Shown in pieces: positions 56,506 to 64,000 of a DNA stretch of 64,000 nucleotides (position 1 is the stretch's first letter; every line of letters begins with the position of its first letter). This DNA comes from an uncultured Rickettsiales bacterium (GTDB lineage: Bacteria > Pseudomonadota > Alphaproteobacteria > Rs-D84). The translations under genes were made by a program, and so were the position numbers. Under the pieces are notes generated by a model that saw only the letters and a program-made list of their open reading frames with translations, had not been told where the DNA came from and did no database searches. The stretch spans positions 7,481 through 71,480 of the forward strand of contig URBZ01000004.1 in the NCBI GenBank assembly GCA_900546225.1. Reading direction: 5' to 3'.

Positions 56506-57420
56506 ATGTTCCGCAAGATTTTTATTGTCGCAATGTTTGCAACCGCGGCCGGCTATTGCTTTGCCGCAGAATCGTTGCCCCAGATTGTAACGAGTGAGGT
56601 TTTTTATTCCCAAGACAAGACGGTTGATGAAAATCAATACGTCCAGACCGACACCACAGAAGAAACACAGACAACAACGGCTGTGCCGGTGTGGCCAATC
56701 GCGGGTTCTGATGCAGACGTAGAGGTTGCATGCGAAGATGGTGCATGTGCCCAGGATAAACAGTCCGATAACATTCGCATTGTGTCAAAGATTGGTACTG
56801 ATTTGGTCGTTGAAAATAATTTCAATCTGGGTACAAACGCCGGCTATGGTGATTGGTCGGGTGGTGCGAACATGCTGCACGGGACACAAATCCCCGTTGG
56901 GTTTGATGACGAATGCAATTCTGGTTCTGAAATGCCGTTGCTGCATCGCGAAATGCTGGAAGATGACGGGGGCAGTGTTCTGGCCGTGTCACGCAGTGGT
57001 CGCAAAAATTGTAACAAGAATGCCGATGCGTATTCTGCATTCGCGGCCAAAATGGGTATGAACAAGGTTGATGAAAACGGAAATATTTTGGCCGGCGCAG
57101 ATGACGACAGTGAAATTGCGGTCAACGCATCTGCGGACGCAGAACCATCTGTGAAACTGACCGATCAGGTTCGTTCGTGGGTTGTTGCAAATGGCCAGAC
57201 ATTGCGTGAAGTTTTGCAAAACTGGTGCGACAAAGAAGGTTGGGATTTGGTTTGGGCGACATCACGTGAATACCCGATTGAGGCCAGCGCAGTATTTAAA
57301 GGACGCTTTGTTGACGTGGCGTCGGCGTTGGTTCGTAACTTTGGCCGTGCAACACCAATTCCATATGCCAAGTTCTACAAGGGAAACCGTGTATTGGTAA
57401 TATCTACAACCGAAGAATAA
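56506..57420 (+). CDS. TcpQ-domain type IVb pilus assembly protein
   Basis: 304 residues from ATG 56506 (GGAAAGGAAG ribosome site), signal peptide MFRKIFIVAMFATAAGYCFA. A long acidic, poorly ordered middle with four or more Cys is followed by a C-terminal TcpQ/PilL-type domain (about 220-300): SWVVANGQTLREVLQNWCDKEGWDLVW, IEASAVFKGRFVDVASALVRNF, and VLVIST. TcpQ stabilises the type IVb pilus secretin; the secretin gene follows directly. No pilin, ATPase or platform gene is present in the window. Confidence 0.75.
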   Translation: MFRKIFIVAMFATAAGYCFAAESLPQIVTSEVFYSQDKTVDENQYVQTDTTEETQTTTAVPVWPIAGSDADVEVACEDGACAQDKQSDNIRIVSKIGTDLVVENNFNLGTNAGYGDWSGGANMLHGTQIPVGFDDECNSGSEMPLLHREMLEDDGGSVLAVSRSGRKNCNKNADAYSAFAAKMGMNKVDENGNILAGADDDSEIAVNASADAEPSVKLTDQVRSWVVANGQTLREVLQNWCDKEGWDLVWATSREYPIEASAVFKGRFVDVASALVRNFGRATPIPYAKFYKGNRVLVISTTEE

Positions 57421-57453
57421 AACCGCAGTCGCGTTGCCGTAGGAGAAAGAATA

Positions 57454-59082
57454 ATGACGAAATCATTCAAGATGTTATTTATGTTCAGTGTGCTGGGCGT
57501 TGCGCTGGCGGCGTGTACGGCACGTGAATCAGCCAAGGTTGCGGCGACCGTTGACCAGAACTTTATCAATGCATACGATGCATTTGAAATGGCCAAGAAT
57601 CCAACGGCCAAGGTTGCCAGTGGCGATACCGTTTCTATGTCCGAAGGGGTATGGTTGGGCAGTAAATCAACCGTTCTGGAACATCGCAATAATTTGCCAT
57701 CACAATTTGAAACCGATACCGGCGTTACGATTTTGTTGAATGAACCGGTTACATTACAGGTTTTTGCAAACGATGTGCATTCAATAACTGGTATTCCGGT
57801 CAAGATTGACAGTCAGGTAAATTCTGAAAAATTGAAAAAGACAATCAATGTTGCGTACACTGGCAAATTGTCAGGCCTGTTGTCACAGGTGGCGACCGAT
57901 TTGGATTTGCTGTGGTATTATGACAAGACATCGATTGTATTCTATGAAACAGAAACCAAGACATTTACATTATATGCGTTGGGTACGGACGTGTCATATC
58001 AGACCGCGGTTCAGACCGACGATGGTAATCAGGTTGCGTTGGAATCCACGTTAAAGGAATGGGACGAAATTGAAAAGGCGATATCTGCTATTATTGGTAA
58101 AAGCCAGAACGCTGATTTCACCGTATCGCGCAGTTTGGGCACAATTACTGTTACCGCACCACCATCGGTGTTGGCACGTGTTGGCGATTATATCAACAGA
58201 CAGAACAAACGTCTGTCGCAGTTGGTGACCATTGACGTCAAGGTCTTGCAGGTTTCTATATCTAATGATTCGGCGTTTGGTTTGAATCTGGCCGCGGCAA
58301 TCAACAGCGCGTCTGGTCTGAACATCGTTGCGAATCCAAAAAATAATTTGGCCACGACCGAGGCCAGTTCCATGAACATCGCTGTTCTGTCAAATACCGT
58401 ATCGGCCTTGACAGGTGCAACCCACACAGTGGGTGGCAAGGAAGTAGCGGGTGCATACACCGCAGATCAAATTAAAAATGGTTCGCTGGCGCGTGCCGCG
58501 GGCAGTGCCGCGTTGATAGAGGCATTGGCAAAGCAGGGCAAGGTATCGTTGGTAACCAATGTTGGCGTTACAACACGCAGCAACCGTGTTGCACCGGTCA
58601 ATAACACCAAGACCACAGGTTATATCAAACGTTTTGAATCACGTAACTTTACAACGGTTGAATCCAGCACGGTTGATCAGGACGATTTGGAAACTGGTTT
58701 TTCAATGCAGTTGTTGCCGAACGTTTTGGAAAATGGCAAGATTCTGTTGCTGTTCCGTATGTCGGTTCGTGAATTGCTGAAAATGTCGACCCAGACCATT
58801 GGCGAGGTTACATTGCAGTTGCCAGAGGTTGAAGAGCGCAGTTTCATGCAAGAAGTTATCATGGAATCTGGCCAGATGTTGGTTGTATCTGGGTTTGAAA
58901 AGCAGACAAATAATGATACGCGTTATGGGTTGGGTGATCCGGACTTTATGGCGTTGTCTGGTTCGCGCGAAACATCGGCGACGCGTGATACGCTGGTGGT
59001 TATCTTGACCCCACAGGTATTGGTCAGCCCGATGGATGCGGAACGCAGTATCCAACAACATTGGGGCGCACCACTGAATTAA
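57454..59082 (+). CDS. Type IVb pilus secretin (PilN/TcpC/BfpB-like) lipoprotein
   Basis: 542 residues with lipoprotein signal (VLGVALAAC, Cys near 23). An N1-like domain (about 115-170) precedes ESTLKEWDEIEKAISAII and a beta-lipped secretin domain (about 260-530), with VTIDVKVLQVSISNDSAFGLNL, GFSMQLLPNVLENGKILLLFRMSVRELLKM and the closing LVVILTPQVLV. This is the pilus outer-membrane ring of the PilN/BfpB class. Preceded by its TcpQ-like partner with a 33-bp gap, followed by a terminator. Confidence 0.86.
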   Translation: MTKSFKMLFMFSVLGVALAACTARESAKVAATVDQNFINAYDAFEMAKNPTAKVASGDTVSMSEGVWLGSKSTVLEHRNNLPSQFETDTGVTILLNEPVTLQVFANDVHSITGIPVKIDSQVNSEKLKKTINVAYTGKLSGLLSQVATDLDLLWYYDKTSIVFYETETKTFTLYALGTDVSYQTAVQTDDGNQVALESTLKEWDEIEKAISAIIGKSQNADFTVSRSLGTITVTAPPSVLARVGDYINRQNKRLSQLVTIDVKVLQVSISNDSAFGLNLAAAINSASGLNIVANPKNNLATTEASSMNIAVLSNTVSALTGATHTVGGKEVAGAYTADQIKNGSLARAAGSAALIEALAKQGKVSLVTNVGVTTRSNRVAPVNNTKTTGYIKRFESRNFTTVESSTVDQDDLETGFSMQLLPNVLENGKILLLFRMSVRELLKMSTQTIGEVTLQLPEVEERSFMQEVIMESGQMLVVSGFEKQTNNDTRYGLGDPDFMALSGSRETSATRDTLVVILTPQVLVSPMDAERSIQQHWGAPLN

Positions 59083-59087
59083 AAAAT

Positions 59088-59115
59088 AAAACCGGCAAAC
59101 GCCGGTTTTATTTTT
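59088..59115 (+). terminator. Terminator after the secretin gene
   Basis: AAAACCGGC-AAAC-GCCGGTTTT, then ATTTTT. Confidence 0.88.
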
Positions 59116-59268
59116 AGAGGGGATCTGTTTTTTTCCGGATTGCTTAGTTACACAAATGTGCTTAGCAGAGTATAAAAAACGAATTGCAACAATAATGCCA
59201 TCAGTGTTTGTTTTGATTGGTTGTGCTATACCTGTGCGGGGTGCGTCCGGCGAAAGTACACCTTGAAA
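59116..59268. other. Intergenic region between secretin and rpsT
   Basis: About 150 bp with no supported gene. On plus there is an extended -10 (TG-C-TATACC, ending 59232) followed by a short GC-rich stretch and the rpsT terminator read backwards. A small plus-strand RNA is possible but weakly supported. Confidence 0.3.
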
Positions 59269-59300
59269 AAAAATCCGCCGATTTGGCGGATTTTTTATAC
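59269..59300. terminator. Terminator after rpsT (works both ways)
   Basis: AAATCCGCC / GGCGGATTT, 5-nt loop, A-run on one side and T-run on the other. About 50 bp past the rpsT stop. Confidence 0.82.
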
Positions 59301-59349
59301 AGCAAAAGGCGCACAGAAATGTGCGCCGATGTGTCAGGCCATAATGGCA

Positions 59350-59610
59350 TTAGGCCATTTTGGAAACTTTTTTCGCCAGACGAGAAATCTTGCGCGCGGC
59401 ACGCTGTTTTGGCATAACCTTGCCGGCGGATTTCATAATCTTGCTTTCTGCGGCGCGTGCGGCAGATGTTGCTGCGGCCTTGTCCCCAGATTCGATTGCA
59501 ACCAATGCCTTTTTCGCAGCTGTTTTAACAGCGCTGCGACGGGCGGTGTTCACGGCGTTTTTCTTTTCCGTGACCAAAATTCTTTTTTCAGATGACTTAT
59601 GATTTGCCAC
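59350..59610 (-). CDS. rpsT: 30S ribosomal protein S20
   Basis: 86 residues, the usual length. Basic helical protein binding 16S rRNA: MANHKSSEKRILVTEKKNAVNTARRS, KTAAKKALVAIESGDKAAATSAARAAESKIMKSAGK, and PKQRAARKISRLAKKV. Single gene with its own terminator, divergent from plsY. Confidence 0.95.
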   Translation of the reverse strand: MANHKSSEKRILVTEKKNAVNTARRSAVKTAAKKALVAIESGDKAAATSAARAAESKIMKSAGKVMPKQRAARKISRLAKKVSKMA

Positions 59611-59683
59611 TTTATTTTCCTTTTATTTAGTCAAGTTTCCTGCTATTCTATAAAAAACAAACATAAAATCAAGGAAAAATAAA

Positions 59684-60271
59684 ATGATGTACGTATTTGC
59701 GATAATTATTTCGTATTTATTGGGTTCAATTCCAATGGGATTGGTATTCACACGCCTGATGGGCAAGGGCGATTTGCGCAAGGTGGGCAGTGGTAACATC
59801 GGCGCGACGAATGTTATGCGTGTTGGCGGCCTTCGTATGGCGGGCGCGGTATGGTTGCTGGACATGGCCAAGGCCATTGCGGCGGTTTTTATCGGGCGCG
59901 CCGTTGGTGGTGATGCGTTTGCCGCATGGTGTGGTTTTGCGGCGATTGTTGGACATTGCTATCCCGTGTGGTTGCGTTTCCACGGGGGCAAGGGGATTTC
60001 ATCGCTGTTTGGTACAATTTTGGCAATCAGTCCAGCGGCATTTGTAATATGCGGGATTGAATGGCTGATTGTGGCGTTGACGTCGGGGTATTCATCACTG
60101 GGCGCGGTGGTTGTATTCTGTCTGATGCCGATATTTGGTTTTGTTATTGGAACGCAGACGGGATTTGCATTCTTGGCCATGGGCTTGCTGTGCCTGTGGC
60201 GGCATCGTGAAAATATTGGTCGTCTGGTGCATGGCACGGAATCAACCATTAAATGGAAATGGAAAAAATAG
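59684..60271 (+). CDS. plsY: Glycerol-3-phosphate acyltransferase PlsY
   Basis: Integral-membrane acyltransferase using acyl-phosphate to make lysophosphatidic acid. 195 residues. Conserved loops: SYLLGSIPMGLVFTRLMG, DLRKVGSGNIGATNVMRVGG, and HCYPVWLRFHGGKGISS with the catalytic His/Arg. Either of two adjacent ATG codons can start it. Terminator follows. Confidence 0.94.
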   Translation: MMYVFAIIISYLLGSIPMGLVFTRLMGKGDLRKVGSGNIGATNVMRVGGLRMAGAVWLLDMAKAIAAVFIGRAVGGDAFAAWCGFAAIVGHCYPVWLRFHGGKGISSLFGTILAISPAAFVICGIEWLIVALTSGYSSLGAVVVFCLMPIFGFVIGTQTGFAFLAMGLLCLWRHRENIGRLVHGTESTIKWKWKK

Positions 60272-60279
60272 TTTTTATT

Positions 60280-60300
60280 GGGGCGCGTGCGCCCCTTTTT
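60280..60300 (+). terminator. Terminator after plsY
   Basis: GGGGCGC/GCGCCCC tight hairpin, T5. Confidence 0.82.
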
Positions 60301-60371
60301 CTTTTGTATTTGGTCTTTATTTTTTATGCGATTTGTGATATAATGCGGGAAAGAATTAGGGAAGGGACAGA

Positions 60372-61226
60372 ATGAATAAAATTCTATATTTTGTTATGTG
60401 TGGTTTGATTGCAATGCCGGCAATGGCGGCATCACCCGCCGGTCAGGCACGGCGTTCTATGCAGACCCAGATGGTGACAAATGCGCCACGTCGTGCGACA
60501 ACAGCGTCGACAAATCAGATTACGGCAATGGCGTCTGCGGCAAATTCGACCGCATCTGACACGACCAGCGAAAATAAATCCAGTGCGCGTGTTGAACCGG
60601 TTGCGGACACCAAGACTGTTGACATGCGCGAAAAGGAAAAGAACGCATGTATCAATAACAATATAGGTATTGGTAACACGTTTGTTTGGGCATCGCGTTA
60701 CAGCAATCGTGATAACTATGCGACAATGGTCGAAGATACCGAAAATCCTGAAAACAACACGTGCTTTGTTCGGGTAGAGGTTAAATCCACTGATAATCGC
60801 GTCAGCACATCTGATATCCCTGCGAAATATTTTGAATGGGGCCAGAATATAACCTGTGGCGCATGGGCGGACGAAGGGACGTTGAAACAGCGTATTTTGG
60901 ACGCCAAGAAGACCGCGCGTACATGGGCGACCGTTGGTGGTGCGGTTGGTGGTGCCGGCGTTGGTGTTGGTGTTATGGAATTGTTTGGTAATAAACTGAT
61001 TGGGGGCAAGGTTCAGGGTCAAAAGAACAAGAACCTGAGTGATGACCAAGTGTTAAAGAGCCAGTTGCTGACACTGAAAGAAAAGAACCCAACGCAGTAT
61101 AATGAATTTAAGAATAATCTGCGTGCCTTGGTTGACGAATGCAATAAAGATATCTGGACTGATGACAATCAGCCAGAAGCATGCAAGGAATATGATTTCG
61201 AGGGTATTTTGAACGCCATGAAATAA
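60372..61226 (+). CDS. Unknown secreted protein with glycine-rich hydrophobic segment
   Basis: 284 residues with a signal peptide (MNKILYFVMCGLIAMPAMA). A Thr/Ala/Ser-rich stretch (20-75) is followed by a Cys-containing globular part (NACINNNIGIGNTFVWASRYSN, NNTCFVRVEVKS, NITCGAWADEG). A Gly-rich hydrophobic hairpin (about 195-210, GGAVGGAGVGVGV) precedes a charged C-terminal domain with two more Cys. The Gly-rich segment could insert in a membrane, as in glycine-zipper proteins. TATAAT lies just upstream (near 60340) and GAAGGGA is the ribosome site. Not recognised. Confidence 0.6.
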   Translation: MNKILYFVMCGLIAMPAMAASPAGQARRSMQTQMVTNAPRRATTASTNQITAMASAANSTASDTTSENKSSARVEPVADTKTVDMREKEKNACINNNIGIGNTFVWASRYSNRDNYATMVEDTENPENNTCFVRVEVKSTDNRVSTSDIPAKYFEWGQNITCGAWADEGTLKQRILDAKKTARTWATVGGAVGGAGVGVGVMELFGNKLIGGKVQGQKNKNLSDDQVLKSQLLTLKEKNPTQYNEFKNNLRALVDECNKDIWTDDNQPEACKEYDFEGILNAMK

Positions 61227-61252
61227 TCCCGTGCGTGATATTGGAAATTGAA

Positions 61253-61280
61253 AAACGACCCGCATCTTGGGTCGTTTTTT
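61253..61280 (+). terminator. Terminator after the 60372 gene
   Basis: AAACGACCC / GGGTCGTTT, 7-nt loop, T6. Confidence 0.88.
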
Positions 61281-61306
61281 GCTTTTAATATATATGTGAA
61301 TTTTTT

Positions 61307-61312
61307 TATAGT
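61307..61312 (+). promoter_or_regulatory. -10 of dprA, predicted leaderless
   Basis: TATAGT ends 8 bp before the ATG. No ribosome site, no clear -35. Confidence 0.5.
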
Positions 61313-61319
61313 GATTGGT

Positions 61320-62348
61320 ATGAATAAAAACCTGTTTGAAAGATTGTTGATTTTACGCAGTGTGGGTATTGGGCCGGTGCGTTATAACGAATTGTTGCGC
61401 CGATTCGATGGCGATGCAGTGGCCGCCGCAACGTCCTTAAATGCCGACACGTCGCACCGTGATGCTGTTATGCGTGAAATGGCGCGCGCGGCCGAGTTAA
61501 ATATACATTATATATGTGATGATGATGAATTATACCCAGCGGCATTGCGGGCGGTAAAAAATCACCCGCCGGTATTGACCGCGCGTGGAAATTTGGACAC
61601 GCTGCGTCGGCGTGCCGTTGCAATGGTGGGGACGCGTCACGCAACGGCGGCTGGTATGGAATTTATGGCAAATCTGGCCACAGAATTTGCATCGCACGGC
61701 ATTGCCGTTGTGTCTGGTATGGCGATTGGCACGGATACCGCAGCGCATCGTGGTGCGTTACGTGCGGCGGGTTGTGCCCAGACGATTGCAGTTCTGGCGG
61801 GTGGGGTGGATTATATATGGCCGCTTGAAAACGAATCGTTGTATTGGGACATTGTTTCGCGTGGCGTTGTGGTCAGTGAAATGCCGGTTGGATTTACGCC
61901 GGTTGCACAAAATTTTGTTCAGCGCAATCGCTGGGTTGCAGGAATCGGGGAAAAATTGATTTTGGGCGAGGCCGACATGCAATCCGGCAGTATGCGTACG
62001 GCCCGATTCGCAACCGATATTGGGCGCAAAATTTATGCAATACCGTCGCACCCCGCGGATTCCCGCGCCGCCGGCCCAAATTCACTGATAAAATCAGGCG
62101 TGGCAGAATTGTGCATGGGCGCATCTGATTTTCCAGAATTGGAAAATGATTCCCAATCGTTACAAAAAAAATCAAAAAAAGATACGGGTGAAAATTCCTT
62201 GCTGGATAAACTGGGGGCGATTCCAGTATCAGAATCTGTATTGGCAGAAATTGTCCAAAAAAGTATTTTGGAAATTAAACGCGATTTGGTTGTCCTAGAA
62301 TTGCAGGGTTTGGTGCAAAAAGTAGACGGTGGATATATTCGTATGTGA
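61320..62348 (+). CDS. dprA: DNA-processing protein DprA
   Basis: Loads RecA on incoming single strands in transformation. 342 residues. N-terminal helix-hairpin region (LLILRSVGIGPVRYNELLRRF), then the Rossmann-like core with AVAMVGTRHATAAG, VVSGMAIGTDTAAHRGAL, AVLAGGVDYIWPLEN, and IYAIPSHPADSRAAGPNSLIKSG. A C-terminal winged-helix (DprA-WH) is present from about 285 (DKLGAIPVSESVLAEIVQKS...). Many non-transformable bacteria also keep dprA. No com genes are in this window. Confidence 0.93.
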   Translation: MNKNLFERLLILRSVGIGPVRYNELLRRFDGDAVAAATSLNADTSHRDAVMREMARAAELNIHYICDDDELYPAALRAVKNHPPVLTARGNLDTLRRRAVAMVGTRHATAAGMEFMANLATEFASHGIAVVSGMAIGTDTAAHRGALRAAGCAQTIAVLAGGVDYIWPLENESLYWDIVSRGVVVSEMPVGFTPVAQNFVQRNRWVAGIGEKLILGEADMQSGSMRTARFATDIGRKIYAIPSHPADSRAAGPNSLIKSGVAELCMGASDFPELENDSQSLQKKSKKDTGENSLLDKLGAIPVSESVLAEIVQKSILEIKRDLVVLELQGLVQKVDGGYIRM

Positions 62349-62659
62349 ATCTTTTCTTGTCTATACAATGTATATACAAACCGCGGAAATCGGGCAAAAA
62401 AACGAATCGTTGTCAAAAAATAAATGTTCAAAAATTGTTTAACATTTAGTTGAAAATCGAAATTTATCTTATAACTTATTTGACGTATCCAAAACGATTG
62501 AGACCGAGAAACTCAATCACCAAAGCGAGAGGGTTAAAAGTAGGGCTAACATAAACACTAAATTTTATGAAACAGTAAAATTTAGCGTTTATGTGCAGGT
62601 GATTTTTACACTCTTGCGCTGGCAGGAAACTCTTTTAGAGAAAGGAAAGGAGAAACGAC
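62349..62659 (+). promoter_or_regulatory. dnaA upstream region and long structured leader
   Basis: 310 bp without a gene. The first half is strongly A+T-rich (62390-62485). TTGAAA (62450) and TATAAC (62470) are possible promoter parts but only 14 bp apart. The second half folds: GATTGAG/CTCAATC at 62496-62518, and an 18-bp arm pair at 62550-62567 with 62576-62593. A GGAAAGGAG ribosome site ends it. I see no consensus DnaA-box cluster, so an origin is not claimed. Confidence 0.5.
62550..62593 (+). repeat. Long inverted repeat in the dnaA leader
   Basis: Arms of 18 nt (62550-62567 and 62576-62593) are complementary except for one A-C mismatch, with an 8-nt loop TGAAACAG. Not followed by T's, so not a terminator. 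Confidence 0.75.
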
Positions 62660-63940
62660 ATGCAGGCAGCGGCAACAAAAACAATGACAAACTTGGAAAC
62701 AATCAAGGGGGCCATTGCCGCAAAAATGGATTCTGCTGCGTTCTCGTCTTGGATTGCCCCACTGAATTTTGAAATTGAAAATGATACGTTGGTTTTGACC
62801 GCCCAGAATCAGTTTTCTGCTGACTTTATTTCTGGTGTACATGGTGCAACACTGAATGCGGTTGCAGCGGAATTTGGTTTGGCGGTGCGTATTGCGGTTC
62901 GTGGTGCGGCCGCGGTTGCGCCTGTGGCAAACGATAACAATGTTCAATCATTTGCCCCAGCGGCGACAGCGGCATCTGATGATGCGGCGGCAAACTTTGA
63001 TGAATTTGTTGCATCTGATGAAAACGCGTTTGTGTTGTCTGCGTGCAAAAAACTGGCGGCGGGCGCGGTTGCTTTTTCACCTCTGTTTATCTATGGGCCG
63101 GCGGGTTGTGGTAAATCATTGTTGGCGCGCTGCGTTGCGAATGCATCAGCGGGTCGCACAGTTATGATGTCGGGTGGTGAATTTGTTTCTGAATTTACAC
63201 GCGCATTGCATGATCGTACAATCTTTGCATTCAAAGATTACTGCCGCAAATGTGATACATTTATCATGGACGATGTTCAGATGTTGGCGGGCAAACGTGC
63301 AACATGCGAAGAATTTTTGCAACTGGTTGTTGATTTGCGCAATGCAGGTAAAAACGTTGTCTTGACAGCAAACGCCGCGCCCAGCAATCTGACCGGTTTT
63401 GATCATCGTGCAAAATCATTGTTGGCGTCTGGGTTGGTTGCTGATGTTGTTGCGCCAAATGCAAATGCACGTCGCGTAATCTTGATGCGTGCGGGTGTTG
63501 CATCAGACGTTGCCACAGAATTGGCATCGCGCACCGCGGCGGACGGTCACTTGGTACACGGCATTGCCACAAAAATCAAAGCGTACACAGAATTGATGGG
63601 TGCGGCGGTTGATATGACGGTTGCATCACGTTTGTTGGCGGACACATTGCAGCGTGCAAAAACACCAATCGCAATGGTACGCAATATGTGCGAAAAATTG
63701 GGCGTTTCTTATGATGCAATCTGTGGTCGTGGTCGCGCGCGCGCATTGGTTATGGCACGCCAGACAATGATGGCGGTATTAAAGGGTGCAACAAATCTGT
63801 CCTTGTCCGAAATCGGCCAGTATGTTGGTGGTCGTGATCATGCCACGGTCGTATATGCGATTGCACAGGTTGAAAAGCAAAAGCAGGGCGACTTGGTGCT
63901 GGCCGCACAAATCAATCAACTGATTGCAGAATGCAAATAA
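62660..63940 (+). CDS. dnaA: Replication initiator DnaA, divergent
   Basis: 426 residues with all DnaA domains: domain I (about 10-75, FSSWIAPLNFEIENDTLVLTAQNQF), a short Ala-rich linker, an AAA+ domain, and DNA-binding domain IV (about 325-426) with RQTMMAVLKGATNLSLSEIGQYVGGRDHATVVYAI. Walker A is FIYGPAGCGKS (family GGxGxGKTH) and Walker B FIMDDVQMLAGK. In box VII the arginine-finger position appears to be Leu (HRAKSLLASGL for family DRLkSRFgwGL), and the sensor II Arg appears to be His (DGHLVHG for NVRELEG). ATP control may therefore differ. A terminator follows. Confidence 0.88.
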   Translation: MQAAATKTMTNLETIKGAIAAKMDSAAFSSWIAPLNFEIENDTLVLTAQNQFSADFISGVHGATLNAVAAEFGLAVRIAVRGAAAVAPVANDNNVQSFAPAATAASDDAAANFDEFVASDENAFVLSACKKLAAGAVAFSPLFIYGPAGCGKSLLARCVANASAGRTVMMSGGEFVSEFTRALHDRTIFAFKDYCRKCDTFIMDDVQMLAGKRATCEEFLQLVVDLRNAGKNVVLTANAAPSNLTGFDHRAKSLLASGLVADVVAPNANARRVILMRAGVASDVATELASRTAADGHLVHGIATKIKAYTELMGAAVDMTVASRLLADTLQRAKTPIAMVRNMCEKLGVSYDAICGRGRARALVMARQTMMAVLKGATNLSLSEIGQYVGGRDHATVVYAIAQVEKQKQGDLVLAAQINQLIAECK

Positions 63941-63946
63941 TCCCCC

Positions 63947-63970
63947 AACGCCCGAATGGGCGTTTTTTTA
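63947..63970 (+). terminator. Terminator after dnaA
   Basis: AACGCCC-GAAT-GGGCGTT, T7. Confidence 0.88.
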
Positions 63971-63976
63971 GTGGGC

Positions 63977-64000
63977 AAGTGAATAAGTGAATAAGTGAAT
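63977..64000 (+). repeat. Tandem octamer repeat at the window end
   Basis: AAGTGAAT repeated three times and running to the last base, so the true copy number is unknown. Confidence 0.7.

Noticed and set aside
59227..59300. Plus-strand small RNA between the secretin and rpsT
   Set aside because: It rests only on an extended -10 and a terminator already explained by rpsT. Too weak to call.
62349..62560. Chromosomal origin next to dnaA
   Set aside because: The region is AT-rich, but I find no cluster of TTATNCACA-type boxes. Alphaproteobacterial origins are often away from dnaA.
1..64000. CRISPR array or insertion sequence
   Set aside because: No regularly spaced direct repeats of CRISPR form and no transposase-like frame seen on either strand.

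Overview
The window is a gene-dense (about 70 protein genes, two tRNAs), mid-GC, apparently chromosomal stretch with no transposase, integrase cluster or CRISPR array. The gene set is alphaproteobacterial in character: a MucR/Ros-type regulator, GatCAB, LptG, Lnt, TatABC, YajC-SecD-SecF, FtsK, LolA and several outer-membrane beta-barrels. Short spacers, many 1-8 bp overlaps, convergent genes with almost no gap, a Clostridia-style glutamyl-tRNA synthetase and an oleate hydratase together suggest a compact-genome, host- or gut-associated uncultured alphaproteobacterium. That placement is inference; no rRNA is present to confirm it.

Layout. 1-2041 (minus): xerD (cut by the window edge), a 45-residue membrane peptide and lptG. 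2130-9462 (plus): greA, mutL, yajC-secD-secF, a degenerate S41 protease and a PAP2 phosphatase. 9523-14935: ftsK, two secreted beta-barrels, fabD. 14938-16221 (minus): rarA. 16300-20616: a mucR-like gene, a membrane-anchored GH24 lysozyme-TPR protein and a single-ORF YbeY-Lnt fusion, tightly coupled. 20629-22688 (minus): four coupled genes of unknown role. 22732-28364: an unknown gene, trmB, gltX, a hemolysin-III-type membrane protein and thrS, which has a threonine-rich leader peptide. 28434-30550: small lipoprotein, SPOR protein, tatA, dksA, trxA. 30626-40134: sufS-sufT-sufE, ftsL-like and ftsI, recJ, nrnA, lolA, tatB-tatC, an NlpD-like LytM factor. 40193-46237: tRNA-Lys with a duplicated 3' end, an ASCH protein, a beta-barrel, oleate hydratase, a DUF2798-like membrane protein behind an in-leader terminator, a Cys-rich lipoprotein, an autotransporter-like protein. 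46241-51200 (minus): miaB, a 57-residue protein, gatB, gatA, gatC, with tRNA-Phe on plus. 51237-56329: ruvX/yqgF, then (minus) a five-gene operon including sufB-sufC. 56506-64000: a type IVb pilus pair (TcpQ-like plus secretin), rpsT, plsY, an unknown secreted protein, dprA, a long structured leader and dnaA.

How it works together. Envelope biogenesis dominates: Sec, Tat, LPS export (LptG), lipoprotein maturation and transport (Lnt, LolA) and septal peptidoglycan (FtsL/FtsI/FtsK, LytM factor, SPOR). Fe-S assembly is split between two loci (sufS-sufT-sufE and sufB-sufC), with no sufD in the window. gatCAB implies that Gln- and/or Asn-tRNA is made by transamidation, next to an unusual GluRS.

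Main observations: a Thr-codon leader peptide upstream of thrS; repeated promoter geometry predicting leaderless mRNAs; divergent promoters sharing one palindromic hexamer; a 12-bp core repeat found just after stop codons; a promoter-terminator leader ahead of the DUF2798-like gene; a tRNA-Lys 3'-end duplication; and several proteins that keep a family fold but seem to have lost its signature residues (S41 protease, MucR and DksA zinc ligands, LytM ligands, DnaA arginine finger and sensor II).
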